Below, piece by piece: positions 21,250-64,000 of a stretch of 64,000 nt of DNA (positions within the stretch are counted from its first letter, which is position 1; the number at the start of each line of letters is the position of its first letter). A program made the translations under genes and the position numbers. The notes below the pieces were generated by a model. That model saw only the letters and a program-made list of their open reading frames with translations. It was not told the DNA's origin and did not search any database. Location of the stretch: assembly GCA_009760855.2 (NCBI GenBank), contig WPIO01000094.1, positions 930,001 through 994,000 of the forward strand, in the 5' to 3' direction. The DNA is from Cristatella mucedo (Eukaryota > Bryozoa > Phylactolaemata > Cristatellidae).

Positions 21250-22345
21250 ATGCAGTACGATCGATTTGAGGCCAATCGTGACTAATAGAGCTAAATATCC
21301 TTGTGTAGATAGTAAGTACATGACATCATTCGGAAATTTCAAAAGCAAACGGTCAAAATCGGCTCTGCCAGCATATTTCCCATTTAATCTGCACGAAATC
21401 TAGGTATCATGTTTCAAAGTGACCTTTCGTTAGACGACCACTTCAGTTCCATAATCAAGTCTGCCTACTTTCAGCTACATCGCATTGCTAAAATTTGGGC
21501 AGTTTATTTATATAGGCAAATTTTGGCTTGTTTAGACAGGGATACCGCATCTAAGTTGGTCCATACATTTGCGAATCCTCTCTCAACTTCTGTAACTCAC
21601 TGTTTGCTGGTCTACAGACCTGTGCACTCAGGCGCTTACAGATGGTGCAAAACTGCAGCTAGCTTGACTGTCGTGAGTGTCGCAGTTGCCACATCCACCG
21701 CTTCTCGCCCACCTGCACTGGCTACAAGTCAAGCAATCCATCGACTTCAAGGTTCTGTCACTAAGTTTTAGGTCCCCCCATTCTTTGGCTCCAGCGTCCT
21801 TATAAGACCTACTGCCCTACCAGGCTAAGCATCGTACCACTCGCGTTGGGAAGGTTCTGTCACTTACGTTTAGCTCCCTCCATTCTTTGGCTCCAGCGTC
21901 CTTATAAGACCTACTGCCCTACCAGGCTAAGTATCGTACCACTCGCGTTGGGAAATTTAATTGTTTACCTATACCTCGTACAAACCTCAAATCCTTTGGA
22001 GACCCTACCTTTAGTTCGTATGCTCCCAGAGCATGGAGCTCACTCCCGACTTGTGTCATGACATCGAACTTACCAACATCTAAAAAAACAACTAAAACGC
22101 ATCTGCTTATCACTGCATTTAGAGAGTCCTGTGATTTGTCCTTTATGTGCTTATGCGTGCTGACACTGCATGCTGCCACTAACCATATTTGCATGCTGAC
22201 CCAGTGCATTTCACTCCCAACTTTGTTCTTGTTGTTTATTGAGCATGCTACCACTAACCATTTGATCGTGCTTACTTTGCAGCAAATGTAACGCGCCTAG
22301 AAAGAGATCGAGTTCTCTTGAGTGCGCTTTATTAAGTGTATAATT
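21250..22345 (+). mobile_element. LINE family 1, long decayed copy
   Basis: Begins in reverse transcriptase C-terminal coding: SAYFQLHRIAKI, then DTASKLVHTF. Continues through the HWL-type segment, CTCCCAGAGCATGGAGCTCA (the W-N-S-L-P block) and the 3'UTR, and ends with the hairpin (CAAATGTAACGCGCCTAGAA ... TGCGCTTTATTAAGTG). A 102-bp internal tandem duplication lies at 21751-21954. Frames are broken. Confidence 0.85.
21751..21954. repeat. 102-bp tandem duplication inside a LINE
   Basis: Two units starting GGTTCTGTCACT at 21751 and 21853, differing at few positions (for example AAGCATCG versus AAGTATCG). Confidence 0.92.
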
Positions 22346-22429
22346 ATTATCTTTTGATGATCAAACTCACAGCTCTTATTCATAAAAGTCCAGAAATTAC
22401 TTTTAGCTTCTCTCATCACATACACAGAC

Positions 22430-22720
22430 TTTGAATCACTGAAGTAACGGCTAAAGACGCATCTGGTCCACTCAGCTTTCCTTATGCCCTAGTTAACACA
22501 GTTTTTCCTGTGTGCTTATACATATGTGCAAGAGTCAGTGTTATGTTACTAACCAGTTATGTGCAAGAGTGCATGTTACTAACGAGGGGTAGTGCTGACC
22601 CTGTCTTCTTGTGTGCCTTTGCATGCAATTGTCACTTACTCATAGGTATTGCTTCGTTTGCAGCGAGTTTTAAAGTGCCTGGATAGATTTGATTCTCCTA
22701 GGGCGCTGAACAGAAGACTT
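22430..22720 (+). mobile_element. LINE family 1 3' fragment
   Basis: GCTAAAGACGCATCTGGTC, GTGTGCTTATACATATG, TGCTGACCCTGTC and the end TTTTAAAGTGCCTGG ... CTCCTAGGGCGCTGAAC follow the family-1 3'UTR order, with small internal duplications. Confidence 0.7.
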
Positions 22721-23756
22721 ACTGTTCAGAGTGCATATAAAAAAAAGTCCATAGTCAGCAGAGCATGTCAGTCAGCATCAGCTGCTGCTCGGATACCGAC
22801 GGAGCTCTCAGCAGAAGGCTGGGTTTCTTCAAAGGCATGCACATCCTAATGCACAAGCCAGGGTTGAACATCAGCGAACCTGATGGCGCTGTGCCTCGAC
22901 CTTTGTCGCTCGGACAGTACAGCAGCTTACTAAACAAACTTGGTCTACATGTAGCACGGACGAGATAAAGATAACGAGAACGCTGCCCAGGTAGCAAGCT
23001 GATAGTGGTGAGGGCAGAACATCATTAAGAAGATAACAACCACCTTTGACAGAAAACTTCTCTATATTGAATGCTGTAAGCAGGCACATCTGGCCCGTAT
23101 GCCACTGGCTGTAATGTAGTACAGACGTTGCAGAGCACGAGGTCAGCTGCAGCCGCACTCTGCCAGTGCCTGCAGAAGACCGACACACAGTGAATTAGGG
23201 GGGCAACTCCACGACTTCCTTCAATCGACATGTCCTCGATGTTCCAGTACAAAACGTGTAAGCGATGAGTGGCGGGCTCGGCTTCTGCTGCAGTTTGGTA
23301 TCTAGAAAAGAAATGCAGAGGCAACAACAACATGTGGCAGACGATGGAGGATTCGACAGCAGACGACAGGAAACCATCGAAATGAACAAACAATGCAAAA
23401 CTACCCGGCTTGCAGCGAATATAATAGAAGCGATCGAGTCGAGTCGAGCAGCAGACACACTGCAGCATTCCCTGACCTTCAGTCTGCATGCTGCTGAAGT
23501 CTAGAAATCGCTATTGACTGACATCACATCATATCCTGATCTAACGGCATCCAAAATTAAGCTAAAACATACCGTTTCTTCATAGCCTTTGCCCAGTCTG
23601 AGTTCACTGTCCTTTGTGTGATCGGCCTCTGTGCCGGAACGGCCATCATCAGCATCAGCAAATGCTCTGGAAGTTTGTCTCGGATGGGCAGGGGCTGGGG
23701 AAGGCCATTGCTGATGGCAAGCTGGCACAGCCAGAGAGGTGCCACCAGACTCGCAG

Positions 23757-23764
23757 GAGAGAGA

Positions 23765-23799
<35 letters not shown>

Positions 23800-23802
23800 G
23801 AG

Positions 23803-23866
<64 letters not shown>
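23757..23866. repeat. (GA)n microsatellite
   Basis: About 110 bp of GA with a few extra G or CAGA interruptions. Confidence 0.95.
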
Positions 23867-23869
<3 letters not shown>

Positions 23870-23956
23870 TCTAAAGGTAGCACGATGGAGCCCGCTCACA
23901 AGTGCTGCTCCATCGGTGGGGTGGGAGAAACAGAGGGGGTGCTATCGCATTTGTAG

Positions 23957-24313
23957 CAGATCGGTGAGATAAAGTGCAACTTCAGAGCAGCAGCGGCGCA
24001 CAGCCGGGGTGATGATGGCGGGAACGACGTGGAAGTCACAGTGGCAGAGGCTTCGCCGGCAGCAGGCTCTACCGCTCTACCCAGGGGCATGCGGAAAAAA
24101 TCCAGGAGAACCGAAACCTACGCCATCGGCAGGCACGGAGACACCTTGCTCCAGGGGAAGCACCACTTTGGGCGGACGCACGAGCTCAGCTCGAGAATGC
24201 GCAACCCGCGCATGCGACAGCGCCAGACACGAGCGCAGGCTCTCGCCGAGAGTGCGCCCAGCCAGAGCTCAGACGGATGCAAAGCGACTCGGGGCTCAGT
24301 TTGTTTGCAATAA
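23957..24313 (+). CDS. Uncertain open frame, about 118 codons
   Basis: Open from just after an in-frame TAG at 23954 (inside TTTGTAG, which also resembles a splice acceptor) to TAA 24311-24313; first ATG at 24029. Sequence includes DDGGNDVEVTVAEASPAAGS and a basic patch MRKKSRRTETYAIG, then RMRNPRMRQRQTRAQALAES. I recognise no family. The GC content and length make it the best non-repeat open frame between the two genes, but it has no support beyond being open. Confidence 0.15.
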   Translation, partial: QIGEIKCNFRAAAAHSRGDDGGNDVEVTVAEASPAAGSTALPRGMRKKSRRTETYAIGRHGDTLLQGKHHFGRTHELSSRMRNPRMRQRQTRAQALAESAPSQSSDGCKATRGSVCLQ

Positions 24314-24979
24314 AAACCGACCGAAGGCAAGAGTCAGCATGAGTGAGTGCTGGTCGTCAGACAACCTCTGCTGGAAGGGCTAGCGTTCATCCGAGTAAGA
24401 TTGGCTCTGCAGCTCCGCATATGAGCTCGAGTCGAGTCCCAATTTACTCCATGAATGGATGCGCACACGAGCACTTTCCATTTACTATTTTTACTTTATT
24501 TAGGTTTCTTTGAAGTTTGCCGATAATACACATCGACTATCTGTAAACAGGCATGCATGACTGCAAAAATCACTGCTCTTAATTTCGTACTTAGTAAGCA
24601 AATCGTAGTTTGGAAAGACCTAAATAACACCATACAGACAGCACTGCTATGAGTGCAAGACGACCTTCTCAGAAGTTGACTAACAGCCAATTCTCCCTGG
24701 TAGCTTTGCTGGACCTCTTTGCAGTGCGTGTCAGATACAATTGGTCACCAAGTCACTGCACCGGTCTAAAGTCCTATCTTAATGGTACACCTTAGGGCAT
24801 TATGCATTACCAAGGCAATGGTCATCTAAAAAACCTTTGAAGGATGGGGTCCCATGTTCTATGACTACTTCTTTTTGCAACTTTTTCTTATTCCTCTTGG
24901 CAATGCAATCGCGAAGCGCCACTCAGGATATTACGTCGACACTTCGGTAACTCACTATTAGCAGGTATTTCTGCCTGAG

Positions 24980-25550
24980 AAACACGCTCACAGTTGGTGC
25001 ACACTTGGCAGCTATGGAGTGCGTGTCACGAACATTGCACCTGCCACATTTACACCACTTTTCATCGACCTCCACTGGCTCCCCATCAACCAGCCCATCG
25101 ACTTCCCAGCCTTGACAATTCACTCTCAAGCTCCGGCGAAACTCTCGTGGAATACTTACTCCTTAGGGGTGCCTAAAACCAACACATTCTTGCTCCACTG
25201 ACTCTGGTCGCTTAACGAAGCCTGTGCAGAACCAATCTCAAATCGTTTGGAGACTGGGCCATAGGCTCCTGCACGGTGCCGATTTCTGGCCCAGAAAGAG
25301 AATTCAGTTCTATTTAGGTGCACTATCAATATTATCTACTGAGATCACGACATCCTACGACTTGACGACATTTAGAGGTAACGTTGGCAACGAACCTTCC
25401 GGTTGCTCCAAGTGAACCGTCCTTTATGTGATTATGCACAGAGGCTGCAGCTGTGAAGGCTGTCAGCACTGATAATTCACATACTTACTTTTCAGCTTAG
25501 GTGAAGTGCCCAGAAAGAGATTAAGTTCTACTAGAGGAATATGCACGTGC
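24980..25550 (+). mobile_element. LINE family 1, decayed copy
   Basis: A segment readable as FIDLHWLPINQPIDF matches the DLHWLPVRQRIDF block of the best copy. Later comes TCAAATCGTTTGGAGACTGG, and the end CCCAGAAAGAGATTAAGTTC is family 1. Frameshifted throughout. Confidence 0.8.
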
Positions 25551-25555
25551 TTCAT

Positions 25556-25561
25556 TTTATT
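25556..25561 (-). terminator. Possible poly(A) signal of the Rrp5 gene
   Basis: TTTATT on the plus strand is AATAAA on the minus strand, about 220 bp past the Rrp5 stop codon. One hexamer in AT-rich sequence is weak evidence. Confidence 0.3.
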
Positions 25562-25779
25562 TACTTTAGTCGTCGTATCGTGCTCAGCAATTCGACCCTG
25601 AGATTAAGTTCCAAAAGCATGGAGCAATCTGGTGGGGTGGTAGAGCAAAAATGGGGGTAGAAAGATAGGCAGCTAGAGCCTGACGACAGAGCCAGAAGGG
25701 GTCCGAACGGCAAGGCCGAGGTCAGAGTCGAACTGCACTCCGGCTACTCACCAGCATCATGCGACGGACAGATGGCATG

Positions 25780-64000
<38,221 letters not shown>

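Larger units (their letters stand above)
22725..24975. other. Intergenic; one weak open frame and a (GA)n tract
   Basis: Apart from the frame at 23957-24313 and (GA)n at 23757-23866 I see no recognisable gene or repeat. Confidence 0.4.

Noticed and set aside
23614-23972. Glu/Arg-rich coding frames
   Set aside because: Translation of (GA)n; the same happens at 3.1, 19.6, 39.1 and 53.9 kb.
24085-24125. Histone H2B-like start (KKSRRTETYAI)
   Set aside because: The likeness stops after about 11 residues and the rest does not follow the histone fold sequence.

Overview
The window is a piece of an animal nuclear genome, not a bacterial one. Coding sequence is split by GT-AG introns, simple repeats are long and numerous, and debris of two non-LTR retrotransposon families and one tRNA-derived SINE family is scattered throughout. 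The leftmost gene resembles the arthropod insulin-binding protein ImpL2, which suggests a protostome, most likely an arthropod. The species cannot be named from this sequence.

Layout. (1) 113-1678, plus strand: a compact five-exon gene for a secreted two-immunoglobulin-domain protein of the ImpL2 type. (2) About 1.7-25.5 kb: no gene I can support. It holds GC-rich unique sequence (about 2-6.6 kb and 16.5-17.3 kb), minisatellites, strong inverted repeats, long (TA)n, (GA)n and (CT)n tracts, and LINE and SINE copies. Two open frames (14.6 kb minus, 24.0 kb plus) are weak candidates. (3) 25780 to beyond the right edge, minus strand: the 3' part of one large gene, the Rrp5/PDCD11 ribosome-biogenesis factor. 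I placed eighteen exons (25780-63326). They cover the C-terminal HAT repeats, the linker and about four to five S1 RNA-binding domains. The N-terminal exons lie beyond 64000. Reading phase matches at every junction except one, where a short exon is probably missing (between 56206 and 58628).

Mobile elements. LINE family 1 (L2/CR1-like) ends in a conserved hairpin plus an (ATT)n tail; I count about 21 copies of this end on both strands. LINE family 2 (also L2/CR1-like) ends in an ATGTA-type pentanucleotide tail. The SINE family has a tRNA-like head with a clear B box and a body ending in GGCTGTTAAATCAGCT. In four of ten copies the family-1 LINE end follows in the same orientation, as expected if the SINE is mobilised by that LINE.

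The two genes have no evident functional link: one product is an extracellular hormone-binding type protein, the other a nucleolar rRNA-processing factor. Most of the large Rrp5 introns contain recognisable LINE or SINE copies, while three of its exons at 52.1-53.1 kb are packed closely with very short introns.
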